Origin: Sclerodactyla briareus
Lineage: Eukaryota; Echinodermata; Holothuroidea; Dendrochirotida; Sclerodactylidae
DNA: 64,000 nucleotides
NCBI GenBank assembly: GCA_026419785.1
Contig: JAODTK010002555.1
Span: 310,001-374,000 of the forward strand
Reading direction: 5' to 3'
The number at the start of each line of letters is the position of its first letter. Position 1 is the stretch's first letter. A program made the translations under genes and the position numbers. The notes beneath the pieces are model-generated. The model searched no databases and had not been told where the DNA came from. It saw only the letters and a list, made by a program, of their open reading frames with translations. This document shows positions 24,450-36,399 of the stretch, in pieces.

Positions 24450-24640
24450 GCCAACCGAGTGGTTTTAACCGGGTGGTTTGGTAGAGCGTCGGCCCTTCCA
24501 CCCGGGTGATATCCCGTCGGGTCATACCAAAGACTTTAACCAGAGTGCCAATGGCACATGTATCTCCCCTGGTACTTGTATTTTTCTCTTTTTTAAGTTC
24601 CACTAGCACAATCTGATGGGAAGTGGCTGTTGCGCCTAAC
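24450..24640 (+). mobile_element. tRNA-derived SINE
   Basis: An A-box-like segment (GGTGGTTTGGTAGAGCGTC, about 24472-24490) is followed by a degenerate B box (GGTGATATCCC, about 24506-24516). Next comes the phrase GTCATACCAAAGACTTTAA, which I recall as a common body segment of SINEs in marine invertebrates, and a body ending near GGGAAGTGGCTG. The layout is a Pol III-transcribed tRNA-derived SINE with an unrelated 3' body. It lies immediately before the 155-bp array. Confidence 0.55.
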
Positions 24641-24699
24641 ATTGATTCTATGGCATTTGGGACCTTAGACCAAAAAATCCTGACACCCCAAAGTTACGG

Positions 24700-27240
24700 T
24701 ACGGTTATTAGAGCATGATTATGACTGTGATTTCACATAAAGGGCCCTAAAGGGCCCACGCTGGGCGTAGGGACCACACTGGGCCTTGGGCCAGAAATCC
24801 GCAAACCACCACCCCCCCCCCAATGACCTATTTCCCAAGGACCATCACATGTAAATTTGAACAAAATCAATTGAAGCTTGTAAAAGGGAAGCATATCAAG
24901 CACCTTCATCTGTAGTTTCATAAATGGGCCATAGGGCACAAATGGGACCATGGACCAAAATATCCGAAACACCCCAAAGGAATCATTATGACAAAAAATC
25001 ATCACTGTGCACCAAATTTTGTAGGAGAAGCATCGTGCGCAATTTCACATATGGGCCCTCGAGGCCCACACTGGGCCTTGGGCCAGAAATTCGCAACACA
25101 CCCCAATGGCCAACTACCCAAGGATCATTACATTAACATTAAAGAAAATCAAGCTTGTTGGATTTTGCAAGCAGCTTTGTGTAATTGATGTCATGAAACC
25201 TTGGACCAAAAATTCCTGAAAAGCCCATAGGTACGGCTACTACACCATCATTATGATCGAACGTCAGCACTGTGCATTAAAATGTGTAAAAGGAGATGAA
25301 GCATTTTGCGTGATTGCACAAGATGAGCTCTAGGGCCCACATTGAGCCTCAGGTCCGAAATTCCTGAGAATCCTGAAGGTACGGCTATTAGTCCATCATT
25401 ATGACCGAACATCACCACTGTGCACCAATATTTGTAAGAGGGGACGCGTTTTGCATGATTTCACTTGGAATTTGACATATGCGCCCCTGGGCCCAGACCG
25501 GGCCTTGAACCCCAAATTCCTGAACATCCCGAAGATAGGGTTGTTAGGCCATCATTATGACCGAATATTAGCATTGTGCACCAATATTTGTAGGACAAAA
25601 AGCATTTTGCATAAAATCACAGTAAAATTTGGCATAATGGCCCCCCAGAAGAACCGGGTCTTGAACCAAAATTTTTTCTGAACATCCCGAAGCTAGGGTT
25701 TTTTAGGCCATCATATGACCGAATATTATGCATTGGCACCAATATTTGTAGGACGACAAAGCATTTTGCATACATCACAGTAAAATTTGGCATACTGTGC
25801 CCCTGGGCCCCAAACTGGGCGTGACCCGAAATTCCTAAACAACACCCCGAAGGTAGGCTATCAACATCATTATTTTTCAACAACATCAGCCACGGTGCAC
25901 TGAATTTGCAGGAGAAGACGCAGTTTGCGTTTTTTCCACAAAATGGCCCAGGGCCGACATCGGGCTTGACCCCAATATTTCGAAACACCCCTGATGGCCC
26001 TCACTTAGTCATCATTGTTGCCCAAGTTTCATTACGATCCATCGAAGGCCTCAGGAGGAGAAGCATTGAATAAATTGTGAAGAGATAGATAGATACAATA
26101 CATACACGGGGCCCCAAGTGGGACCTTGGATCAAAATTCCTGAACCCCCTAAGGTACAGCTATTATAACCCTTCTTAGACCGACCATCGTACCGTGCCCA
26201 AAAATTTTAGGAGGAGAAGATTTTGGCGCGATTCCACATGATGATGGCCACCAGCCCACACCGTACAGGGCCCACATAGCACATCCGGACCTTGAGCCCA
26301 AATTCCTTAACACCCCTAAAGTAAAGCTATTATAACCATCATTATACCGAACATCAACCATGCTGTGCACCAATATTTGTAGAGGGAACTCTTTTGCATA
26401 TTTCCCTTGGATTTGGACATATGCTCCCCTGGGCCCAGAACCGTGGCCTTGAACTCCAAAATAATTCCTGGAACTCCCGAAGATATGGCTGTTCTGGGGG
26501 GCCTCATTATGACCGAATATTAGCATTGTGCAAACCAATATTTGGAGGACGCAAAGCATTTTGCATAAAACAACAGTAAAATTTGGCATAATGGCCCCCA
26601 TACCGGGCTTTGAACCCAAATTCCTGAACATCCGAAGAAAGGGCTGTTAGGCCATCAATTATGACCGATATTAAGCATTGTTCACCAATTTTGTGTACGA
26701 AAAGCATTTTTGCAATGACATCACAGTAAAATTTGGCATAATGGCCCCCCAGACCGGGCCTTGACCCCAAAAATTCTTGAAGCATCCCGAAGATAGCGGC
26801 TGTTAGGCCATCATTATGACCATATAGCATTGTGCCCAATATTGTAGAGAAAGTATTTTGCATAAAATCACAGTAACTTGCATAGATGGGCCCCCGTTCC
26901 TCTCTCCTCTCTTGCTGATTGAGGCAATTTGGCATAATGGGCCTGTGGGCCTTGAACCCGAATTCCTGAAAACCCCGAAGTACGGCTTTAGAACCATCTT
27001 TTGACCAAACATCAGCACTGTGCACCAAAGTTTGAAGGAGAAGAGCATGTTGCGTCTTTCCACAAATGGGCCCCAGGGCCCACATCGCCTTGGACACAAC
27101 ATTTCTGAACACCCCATTATGGGCCCATAACTTGTATTCATCATTGTTACCAAGTTTCATTACGATCCATCGAGGCTGCGGATGAGAAGCATTTGAATCA
27201 TTGTGAACAGATTAAATATATACATACAGAGATACTATAT
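24700..27240 (+). repeat. Degenerate satellite-like array, ~155-bp unit, two higher-order blocks
   Basis: A unit built of CCATCATTATGACCGAA, CAGCACTGTGCACCAAT, TTTGTAGGAGGAGAAGC, GCATTTTGCAT, GGGCCCACACTGGGCCTTG and ATTCCTGAACACCCCGAAG recurs about every 150-160 bp, roughly fifteen times. Two higher-order blocks (to about 26100 and to about 27235) end alike: GTTTCATTACGATCCATCG, then a GAGAAGCATTTGAAT-like phrase, ATTGTGAA and a short tract of GATA/ATACATAC. Units are diverged and indel-rich. Minus-strand frames of up to 217 codons here come from GGNCC-rich repeats and are not genes. Confidence 0.85.
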
Positions 27241-29265
27241 ATCCCGGCCTCATCACATAGCTCACTCGCCATATGGCTGAGGTGAGCTAAATGGGTTTAA
27301 AACAAAAAAAAACCCCCCTGGTGCCTTCTCGCTGGACGCCCGCACAAGGAATTGCAGCAGGGACAAAACGAGCGGTAGTCAGATTTGCCGTCTGCGTGTG
27401 ATTCCTCCCACCCCCCACATTAATTTACCTGCCAACGAGGCCAAAAAATCGCCTTAATCCGTGTTCCTGGTGAAGATTTCGCAGCTGACAATATGGTACA
27501 GTATCCAGGTATCCGGTCTGGCATCCTTGCTGGCAAGCATAACCATAAAAAACTTAAATAAAGAAGTAGTTGGAACAAAAGTGCACATACGCAGAACCCC
27601 CCCGCCCCCCCCGATTCAATGTTGAATTGTTATAGTGTCATTTTTATCCTAAGGAGATTTTCCCAACATTGAAACTGAGGGGGGGGGGCTCTGATGCATG
27701 ACCTCTGGCAAAATTGACCGCCGCAGCTTTCCTCCAATAGGGTATTTCGTGAAGTTTTGTTCCAACATTTTTGCCGGGGTTTGTAGCTGCTACCCAGAGT
27801 ATATGAACCCTGACTACAGGGGTATAACTCGCAACAACCTGGTAAGGCAGTTTTACTTACCCATTTTTCCCTCCCGCCTACCACAATTTTATTATAATCC
27901 TGCTATGAGCTGTCTACGTGCCGATATGATACAACCTAATATAATCATAATAAACTATTGATATAAAATAGTCGCGGAGCGAGTCGTGGAAAATCAGAGG
28001 ACCATCCACAACGAGGTCCCTAGACCACTTTACGAAATTTGCCGCGATTCCATTTCATGAAGTCCGTAAACGGGTTGGACTTTGACAGGCTTTTAGTTTC
28101 TCCGTCGAATCAACTGACAATGAGAAGCACACATGCTCTTATTTTTTCAGAATGATATTCACACATTGCCTTATTCATTGGAAAAAATTATGGAAATGAG
28201 CGGTCTTGTTTGGAACTCTGGATAGGAGTGAACAAAACATTACAACGGTTCTTATTTTGGAGTAACTTTGATGTGCCATTACGAACATATGCTTGATTTG
28301 ATAGTTTTTTTTTTCTTTACTTTAGACGCATGATCTGAACTTCTTTTATTGTGGTGAAAATCCAGAAATAATAAGCATTGGGGAAGGATTTGCAAGATGA
28401 TATGCAATTAGCTCATTAGTTTATGCATTTCAACTGTTTTTGAAATAATTGCATCAGGAAATCCTATCGTAAATATCTCCCCCATTTAATCCGCTTAAAT
28501 ATCACACACGGACTGACAACTTTGACCTGTTATGAACTGAGAATAGTTGGTGGTCGAACATCAATCGATAAAATTTCAACCTGTCAAAATTACCTTCGTA
28601 TCAAAGTTACCTCAGTCCTACATTTTCGCAAACATGTCTGACCTAGTCCGCTCCAACAAGCGTTCCATAGCAGCACCGCTGGTCGTTGCAGAATCGCATT
28701 TATTTTCCGATCGGTCTTGCAACCAGTCGCGACCAGCGAATTACGGCCAGTTCAAAATACTTCAATTTTCGTTACTGAGAAAATTGCGGATTTTTTCTTT
28801 CTTGTTTGAAGAGAAAGAAACCCATGTTCTTCCAAATGTTCCATCCCATCTTGCCGAAGCTATTGAGGAACGGAAGCTAGGACTATATTCTTTTTTTTTC
28901 AGAATTTATTTCCCCGGCTCTTTCTCAAACCTTTGAATCTGATTGACAGCATCATGAATCTCGAACACATGCAACCATACTGGAATAATATCAGAAAAAC
29001 CGACGCTCCGCCAATCATTCGCCTCCTCAGGTTTACCATGCCTTCTATTCTTTGTACAATGCTGTGTTGTTGTTATTGGTATTGTGGTTGTTGTTATTGT
29101 GAATGTTGTTTATGTTTTTCGATCTACACCAGGGACACAGAGTTTTTGTACGGACCCGCCGAAAAAAGCTACACCATGAATTCCAGCTTGATCGGACGAG
29201 CGTCCTAGACATGTGTACGCCTGGACATTTTACAGGGTGTTAAACTATGACCTCTGGTGAACTCC
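27240..29265. other. Unassigned stretch
   Basis: No gene is supported. It contains C/G runs near 27600 and 27680, an inverted repeat at 28677-28738 (listed separately) and a GTT-rich patch near 29055-29115. The 129-residue plus frame at 28547-28936 spans that inverted repeat and has no motif I recognise. Confidence 0.4.
28677..28738. repeat. Short inverted repeat, possible foldback element
   Basis: CGCTGGTCG at 28677-28685 is matched by CGACCAGCG at 28730-28738. Inner sequences GTTGCA and TGCAAC also face each other. It could be a small MITE-type foldback or chance. Confidence 0.3.
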
Positions 29266-29269
29266 GATG

Positions 29270-30058
29270 ATATCTTATCCTGACCCAATACAATGGGCGT
29301 CTATTTCACTCGTCTTGGGAAACACATCGTATACCAAGTACGAGCTTCAGCCCATTCAGGTGGGGTCGGAGGGAATCGTGTTTACGAGCTGGAATTTACC
29401 AAGGAAGGGTGATTTTCCCACAGTTACTTTCTTGACCCAAAATTACCTCATCTACACCAAAACAATAGGTTTCCTACTAGACTCACCAAGTTACACACTA
29501 AATTCAATTGGCCCAAGGCATTCTGGACTAATCTTGTTCACAAGGTTTCCCAAACTAATGACCTCTAATGACCTTAGTGACCTCTAATGACCTCTGACCT
29601 GACCCTAAAACATATGGTTCGTGTATTCATCGGAGGAGACACTACCAGAGCTCATTCATCTAGGTTTACAAGCGGAAATTGACCAAAATAAACGATTTCA
29701 CACAGGGTTCTTTCTTATTATAAAAAATGACTTACACACGAAAAAAATTTTTTAGGGTGGGGTTACTCCCATAAGAAAACAGACTGCTGCTTGTGGGGAC
29801 ACGCAACAGCAATTTCACGAGGGATGCTATTTTCCCAAAAATGACCCGATCTGCTACAAATACAAAGGCATGGGGTTCATCAGAGAATAGAAAGCTATAC
29901 ACCACATTCAACTTTATCAGACCCAAACGTTCTGTACTGACTCTGATGACCTCAGCTGACCTCAAACCAGACCCCAACATAGTGGATCATATACTCATTA
30001 TGGGGAACATATACCAAGTATGAACTTCGTAAACTCAGGCGGTTTAGAGTTAGTTTAC
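29270..30058 (+). repeat. Two units of the TGACCT-rich ~300-bp repeat family
   Basis: Two consecutive units carry phrases shared with the 42.5-44.9 kb array: TACCAAGTATGAACTTC-like, CTTCAGCCCATTCAGGTGGG-like, CCAAAATNACCT-like, ACACCAAATTCAA-like, then a cluster of TGACCT half-sites. The first cluster has half-sites at 29559, 29569, 29578, 29588 and 29595, plus a TGACCC at 29600. The second has a TGACCT pair four bases apart at 29947-29952 and 29957-29962. The last unit runs into a CA-rich tail. Confidence 0.75.
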
Positions 30059-30060
30059 AA

Positions 30061-30135
30061 GCTAGAATACACACAAACAGACACACACACATAGATACAC
30101 ACACGCGCGCACACGCGCACACGAACACACAACAC
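30061..30135 (+). repeat. CA-rich simple repeat
   Basis: An (AC)n-type microsatellite with interruptions such as GCGCGC. It directly follows the last unit of the preceding repeat; similar CA tails follow the related array at 44.92 kb and a different repeat at 35.96 kb. Confidence 0.85.
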
Positions 30136-30179
30136 CAACACGCTAATAAAATACAGGCACCATTAAAACATACAGACAT

Positions 30180-32930
30180 ACATTTATCGTCCCCCGCCGG
30201 CGAATAAAAATGGTTACACTATCACTGCTTTCATGGATGAATTTAGCAACTTTTTAAGCGAAGTCTCACTCTAACGGAATCGTGTAATTCGGGAGATTTT
30301 AACATCCAACCGCAAAAGGCAGAAGTCATAAAATTCAGTAAGATCTAGCTGCACAGGCCCAAACTGCAGAAGAAGAAACAAACACCTGGACAGAACTGTG
30401 GGGTTGATCAGTTTCGTATGTAGGGACAGTTAGTGGATATGTTAGAGGCCTATCTGTTGAGAATGATAGCGGGCTGTTTAAAAATAATACAGTAGTTATC
30501 GGCCTAATGTAGGCTAATTTAAGGATAAGGGTGGACAGATCAAACCTTCAAATGAAGTTGTGTTTCGGATGTATTACAACAGAGTAAAACGTGTTCGGAC
30601 GAATGCTTGCTCCATACAAGGCGCATTCCTATGCTCCCGCACTTGCGTCTGCTATTTCACCTGTTTTAATTGAGGGTGACTGCAGCAAAAGAGTGTTTAG
30701 ATGACCCCTATGACACATGTTTGACGGTTGCTGATGACCTTTAAACATTATTTTTGTTTGATCACGACACATGATTTACCTGGACGTGAATGTGTATGTG
30801 TATATTTATGTGTAGGTGTATGTATGTATGGTATGATAAGGCCTTCGTTTTTTTAGGAAATGACCATTTCCCTTTTGCATAGTAGTAAACTATTAAGAAA
30901 AAAGGCTTTTTGCTTCAGGAAACTAGATTTTCCCGAAAGGCCTGCAAATTTATGTGCTTCCATAGTTCAGGCAAGTTGGTAAGAGTTGAATTAAATTTTT
31001 ATTGAATGATCAAAGGAGTAAGATGAGTCAGCAGGAAGAGTCCGAACGAGAACTGCTTGAAACAGTTACAGCCTTTACAGCCACACATGCTAACCCTCTC
31101 TGCTCCAGTTTTGATAGCTCAATGTTGTTGCGGATTTTTCGCATGTTATAGCCTATTTCCTCTTGCAAATTGTGCAGACATTTCTCAGGCTGATTATGTC
31201 ACATATAAGCAGAAGAGCGCGCCATATGAAACAATGCATTGTTTGAGTCTCGAAGTCCAATAGGGCAGTCTATGATGTTGTACAGTGGCTGGCTAGCGTT
31301 TCAACAAAAAGCCTACTTTAAGAATTTCATCAGGCCTGTCCCACTGAGATAATGATCACCCAGCTAATTTAGGCATTGAAATGGGGACCTGACTAAAGGA
31401 ATAAAATGAAAAATATATAGCATCATTATTCACATGCAGGACCCTTGCCTGTACACTATAGACTGTATGGTGTTACTAGATGTTGACTTCCCAAAATTCT
31501 ACAAAGCTTTTGTTGCAGTCAATAAACCTACTGGAATACAATCAATTGCTAAAATTCACTTCTTAGATTTATTTTCGAGTTATATTCGCAGCTGACAATT
31601 AGGTGCAGCATCCAGATCTGCACCTTTGCTGGGCCTCGGATGGAGTGATTGTCTGCTCGGCAAGTATACCATTTGAAAAAATCAGGCACTGCTGGTGTGC
31701 GGGATGGGTGTGCCTGAAAGAACTTAGACCTCCAGAAGGAAGACCATGCAAAGACTGAATGATCATGAAAACCTCCAAAATAAAACCCCCCAAAAGAGGT
31801 ATAAAGATAGACAGAAGAATCCTCAAAGCAGCCCGATTTGCCCGATGGATTGGTCAGAGTTATGCAGCACCCGCGCCCTGACACTATACCACAAACCCAT
31901 TCCCCCACTGCCCCTTGCATGACCATCAACAAAAAATTTGGCCCGTTAATTTCCCTGTCCCACAACTTTCATTTTATTTCTGCCTGTGGTACCTCGTCAG
32001 CAATTCATGAAATGGGAGGGGGGAGGTTGGGGTGGGGGGAATGAGAGATAGATTTTAAGTGACACGTGGTGTCGCAGTCTCTGCAAGCGACCTCCTTCCC
32101 CGGCACCGCAGCCAGCACTGCCTGTTAAGCGCCCGCCGCTGCTGCCTTCAAAGTGTTTGTTTCGGGGTTTTGTTAAGGCCTTCCTTTTGGGCGCACCCGT
32201 GGAAGTAGACTAGAAATAGCTGGGCATTTCATCGATTCGCCACCGCACTACTTATTAGCGGGGTAATAATTTTGCAGTTCATACCAAATGGTCTATGCAA
32301 TTTTGCTCTGCTACAACTATTGGTCAATCAGCTCCATTGTGTGCATACATCTTCACTAGGCCTAGATTCCACTGACATGAATATGGGTCTGTGCTAGGTA
32401 ATTAGGCTACCCTAGTTGCAAAAGGAGTTTGGTCATGTCATCTCATTCACCTTAAGTTGTCGAGAATGCCTGCCTATGTAGTTATCCGCATCGGGCCAGA
32501 CAACGCAAGCTACGTAGGCCTAACGCTATGCCTAGATGTATGCTCTAGTACGACTCTTGTTTTCATTATCAGTGGAAGGGGTGACACACAAAAGATATCT
32601 ACATCCTGCAAAATCTAGAAGCACAATGCGAAGAACTATTCTCAAAATCTCTATTAAATTCTTTACAGAAATTGATTCGTGTATGGCACCATACCTGCCT
32701 GCTTCAAGATTGCGGGTCCCCCCACCCCAACATAATGTAGCCGCAACTCGGCGTCCATGCTCGCCACTGAAAACTCGTTGGTTTACTGCCTTTACCATTT
32801 GCGCGAACCGATCTTTTTGGGTGATTTTTCCCAGCTCCTCCGCCGTTCAATTGGCAAATTGTTGCACGGTGACATATGGGCGAAGTTACTTCTACGTATA
32901 TATGTCTGCGGTTAGTACAGCATGTAACTG
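30180..32930. other. Unassigned stretch with one long unsupported frame
   Basis: No gene is supported. The minus-strand frame at 31549-31965 (138 codons) is rich in Phe, Trp, Gly and Cys with phrases such as FGGFYFGGFHDHSVF, but matches no family I know and a second minus frame overlaps it. A GC-richer patch lies at about 32070-32210. The plus frame at 32536-32946 runs into the LINE remains and is not convincing. Confidence 0.35.
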
Positions 32931-32944
32931 GACCTACCCTCGTT

Positions 32945-34990
32945 AATGGCCACACTATCGATTTGGTATCGACGCGTGAAAGCGATGGCGCTATTATCAA
33001 ATCGTGTGAAGTTGGGGCTCGATCGTGGCTCTGATCATGCGAAGGTGCTGTGCGGTCTACAACCATAGAAACCTCCAAAGATTAGGATCACGAGACGTTC
33101 AGTGACTTCAGGAATCTCGAAATGGAGAGGTTTCAGGGTGAACTGAAAAGCAGTCTCGACAGAAGCAGCGCCAACTAGAGCGAAAATTTAGGAAACCCCG
33201 CTTGCAGGTAGACAGGGATGCGTACAACGAGCAACACGAAAGCCCCATTGACAATGCCAAACAAAGGTATTTTCATACGATACTTGCCGAGCTCACCCCA
33301 CGGAGTACATTTAAGACTCTTGGCGTTTTATTAAATAGGTCTGACAGACAATTGCCTTCATTTGACACACTTGCAATGTAAGTAACCTATTTGGGGAATA
33401 TTTTGTCGGGACGGGTCAGCAAAATTAGGAATAGCATTGTAACGTACCCATGGTTCCTGCCAGGACGCTTTCTCCCCAGCCATGTTCCTATCATGGATAG
33501 TTTCCTACCATGAGCACTGGCCACGTTTCGGATATCATTATGTCTATTACTGATAAGTCCTGCTTCCTGGATTGCCTCCCCATGCATGCACTTGGCAAAG
33601 CAAAAAAAATAAAAAAGTGTTACATCACCGATTATAGTCAATGATTCTCTAAGGAATGGCGTCTTCCCGTCCAGCCTGGCTGCAGCGGTTGTCACCCCGA
33701 ATCGAACCTTGATAGTAATGACTTGGCAAATTATAGACCTGTATCGAACATTAGTTTCATCAGTAATGTTATTGAAGAGGCAGTGATAGGTCAAAACAAG
33801 GAGCACATTGAAACTGATGACATGCATGAAGCGCTCCGATCGGCCTATAAAACCATGCATAGCACCGAGACTGCTTTGCTCAAAGTAAAAGGCAACAGAC
33901 AATATAACACTGTTTTCATGGTCTTGATTGATTTGTCTGCTGCGTTCGACACAGTAGACCGTGAAATCATGATTGACCATTTCGAAAATGACTTTGGTAT
34001 CAACTGGTAATGTGAGCAGTTGGTTTAAGTCTTATATGTCTAACCGTAGTTCTCAGGTGAGCGTAGATGGTGCTCTGTCTCGTTATTTCGAGTTGGTGTC
34101 TGATGTATTCCACCCCCTCGGCAAATATCATTACTTTAGAGCCCATGATATATGTATCACATATACGCTGATGACATACAGCTTTATGTCAGTTTCAATC
34201 TAGCAGTTCCTGGTGAAGCTGTAATTATTTCCCTGTTTAGATTGAGTCGAAGGCCCTAACCCTTTTTCATTGCTGCATCTAAGCATATCTTATCTCGCCT
34301 CTCTAACCTCGCCCTGCAAATCGGTCATCTATACGATAGCTACATCTTCCAATATCAAAAATCTGAGAGTGATTTTCGACTCTACCATGAGTATGTCACC
34401 TAATGTAACTTCGATTTGTAAGTCTGTGAATTTCATTTCGTGGAATATTTCCCGAATCCGTAGATTTATCGACAGGGTTACGTGCAGTCATGCGATAAGG
34501 GCGTTCGTCTTGTCCAAACTAGACTACGCCAATGCCCCTTTAGCTGGTTGTCCCAGTAAGGAAATCTCGAGACTTCAGTCACTACATATCGGGCTGCTCG
34601 TATTATATACTGTGTTAGCTGGAGGATTGTTCGGCGATAGCCTTGCTCAATGAGCTCCACAGGCTCCCTGTTGCAGAACGTGTAATCATAATACTGTTGT
34701 TAGTGTATAAGGCTTACCATTGCCCCAGTTTACCTCAGTGAGATTCTTGCTACGTATGTTCCCGCCAGGAGTGGCTTACGATCTAGTAATGATTTGTATC
34801 GTCTCAATCAACCCGTTTGTAGGAGGAAAATCGGTGAATGTTCTCTATCTTATTTGGGTCCCGCCGTTGTGGAATGAACTCCCTGTTCTGATGAAGTCTG
34901 GTGAAGTCTTCAAGCTTAGATTAAAGACCTATCTATTTCGAGCTACTGTAAAGCGCATTGATCAGTTCTGGAAATGCGCTATATTAGGAA
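32945..34990 (+). mobile_element. Degenerate non-LTR retrotransposon (CR1/Jockey-like), 5'-truncated
   Basis: This is a dead LINE ORF2 read across all three plus frames. In order: the end of the endonuclease region (NGHTIDLVSTRESDG at 32945), a linker (ERKFRKPRLQVDRDAYN, about 33180), then the reverse transcriptase with ANYRPVSNISFISNV at 33726, the catalytic motif LIDLSAAFDTVD at 33924 and an intact YADDIQLY at 34164. A thumb-like region follows, then the C-terminal signature PLWNELP and FKLRLKTYLF at about 34864-34935. Full-length ORF2 is around 900 residues or more; most of the endonuclease is missing and several frameshifts and stops are present. The 197-codon minus-strand frame at 33387-33980 is a shadow. 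The 3' end runs into a CA microsatellite. Confidence 0.85.
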
Positions 34991-34997
34991 CTGTTAT

Positions 34998-35072
34998 TAT
35001 TAGCATACACACATCCATACACACACACGTACGCACACATATACACACGCATACACACACATGCTTATATGA
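34998..35072 (+). repeat. CA-rich simple repeat at the LINE 3' end
   Basis: Imperfect CACACAT/CATACAC repetition immediately after the LINE C-terminal coding remains. It is possibly the element's tail or an expanded insertion scar. Confidence 0.75.
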
Positions 35073-35227
35073 CTTCCTAGAATGCTCCGACGTCATCAAG
35101 GAATAAATAAATGTATATCCCCGCTGTTACACTAATTGGCGCTCTCCAATGGACTGGCGAACAATTTTGTGAAGGACTCCTGATGAAGGCCTTTCAAGGC
35201 AGACGAATAAGGTATCCTTCAGATAAT

Positions 35228-35345
35228 GTTAATGCAATAATGTTCATGATAACAATGTTAATGATAATAATAATAATGATATTAATAATAATGATAATAA
35301 TAATAACGATAATATTAATAATAATAACAATAACAATAACAACAA
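35228..35345 (+). repeat. AT-rich trinucleotide microsatellite
   Basis: Imperfect (AAT)n, (ATG)n and (ATA)n repetition followed by AAC units. The 192-codon plus frame crossing it is a product of the Ile/Met-coding repeat. Confidence 0.85.
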
Positions 35346-35379
35346 GAGGGCAATCCCCGGAGTTACAGGATCACATCGG

Positions 35380-36000
35380 CAAATGTGGAACAGTTATTCA
35401 GTTGTTTTTACCTGCTACTTTTCGCAAGTTGCAAATAGACCAAATTTATCAAAATATGTCTGAAAACCACCGTCTTCCTTTCCCCAAAAAACTTCCACTG
35501 TTCTTAGAAATTTCAGTAAATCTACAGCATGATAGATGCTGGGAAACCCTGTGTTTCAGATACTTTGCACCTCGTTCTAAAATTAGAATCATTCAGTCCT
35601 CCCAGATTTTCAAAAATTCTCAAATTTGGCTCAAAATCCATTTCCCCCCTGAAATCCACATTTTTGGTAAATTTAGGCTGATTGCATGAGAAAAGTTGTA
35701 ATTTGTGCCTTTTCACATTGCTACAAAGTTTGGAATCATTCAGCTATCGGGAATTAGCGAATATCTCGAAAAATAATGAAAATTTTGTAAAAACAAAAAA
35801 TTGCCCCAAAGTTCGTTTCTGCCCCCTAAATCCACAATTTTCATAGCATTCTGAGAATAAGTATGTGTTTTGCGACTATTCAAGTGTGTGCAAAATTTTA
35901 CTTTGTTCAGCCATTCCAAAATAGAGATATTTGCGAAAAACAGCATAAATCTGACGGACACACAAACGCACACACACACAAGCACACACAAACCTCTCAC
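35380..36000 (+). repeat. Dispersed repeat with internal similarity and CA tail
   Basis: Two related segments, near 35440-35690 and 35700-35960, share AAAATTNTCAAATTTNG-like, CCCCCTGAAATCCACATTTT / CCCCCTAAATCCACAATTTT and GAATCATTCAG phrases. The second runs into a CA-rich tract at about 35958-35990. It is non-coding. It looks like a short tandem or dispersed repeat, as with the other CA-ending families here. Confidence 0.55.
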
Positions 36001-36103
36001 TGGAGAGTTTCTCACCACCAATATGGTAAACCCATACGACCCGTGGCTATGGCAATCAACAGCAGTAAATATAGGTGAAAAGGCAACTGACTACAATATC
36101 TTG

Positions 36104-36140
36104 TAGACTGTAGTTCCCTCAAGAAGGGAACTACAGTCTA
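36104..36140. repeat. Perfect 16-bp hairpin
   Basis: TAGACTGTAGTTCCCT at 36104-36119 is followed by the loop CAAGA and the exact reverse complement at 36125-36140. It sits just before LINE 3'-end coding remains, so it may be part of that element or a small foldback insertion. Confidence 0.8.
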
Positions 36141-36350
36141 GTCTAAAGTCCCATCTTTATGTACCTAGGTCTAGGTATAAGAAATTCGGCGACCGCGTCT
36201 TCGCAGTTTTTGTGTCCCCCGTCTCTGGAATGAGCTGCCTGGCAATATCCAACAAGTTAGGCAATTTCACAGTTCAAGTCACAACTTAAGACGAGGATGT
36301 TCTCGAGGTTCTATGTCTGTTTGTACAGCGCATTAGATAATTGTTAGTTG
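36140..36350 (+). mobile_element. LINE ORF2 C-terminal fragment
   Basis: The plus-strand translation gives VPRSRYKKFGDRVFA. After a frameshift it gives QFKSQLKTRMFSRFY. This is the end signature of CR1/L2-type ORF2 proteins, where a YGDRAF-like phrase is followed by an LWN..LP phrase and an FK..LKT.LF phrase. Upstream parts are absent, and at least one frameshift and degeneration of the LWN segment show it is dead. Confidence 0.7.
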
Positions 36351-36399
36351 ATAGTGCGCTTTATCAAGTTTATAATTCTATCTATTCTTTTCTAATATC

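Noticed and set aside
24450-24520. tRNA gene
   Set aside because: The A and B boxes are present but the arms do not pair as a cloverleaf; a SINE explains the downstream body better.
26149-27160. Long minus-strand open frames (up to 217 codons)
   Set aside because: They fall entirely in the ~155-bp array, overlap each other in different phases and only reflect the repeat's composition.
33387-33980. 197-codon minus-strand frame
   Set aside because: It is antisense to recognisable LINE coding remains (ANYRPVSNISF, LIDLSAAFD) on the plus strand.
35111-35689. 192-codon plus-strand frame
   Set aside because: It is carried by an Ile/Met-coding trinucleotide microsatellite and runs into a dispersed repeat.
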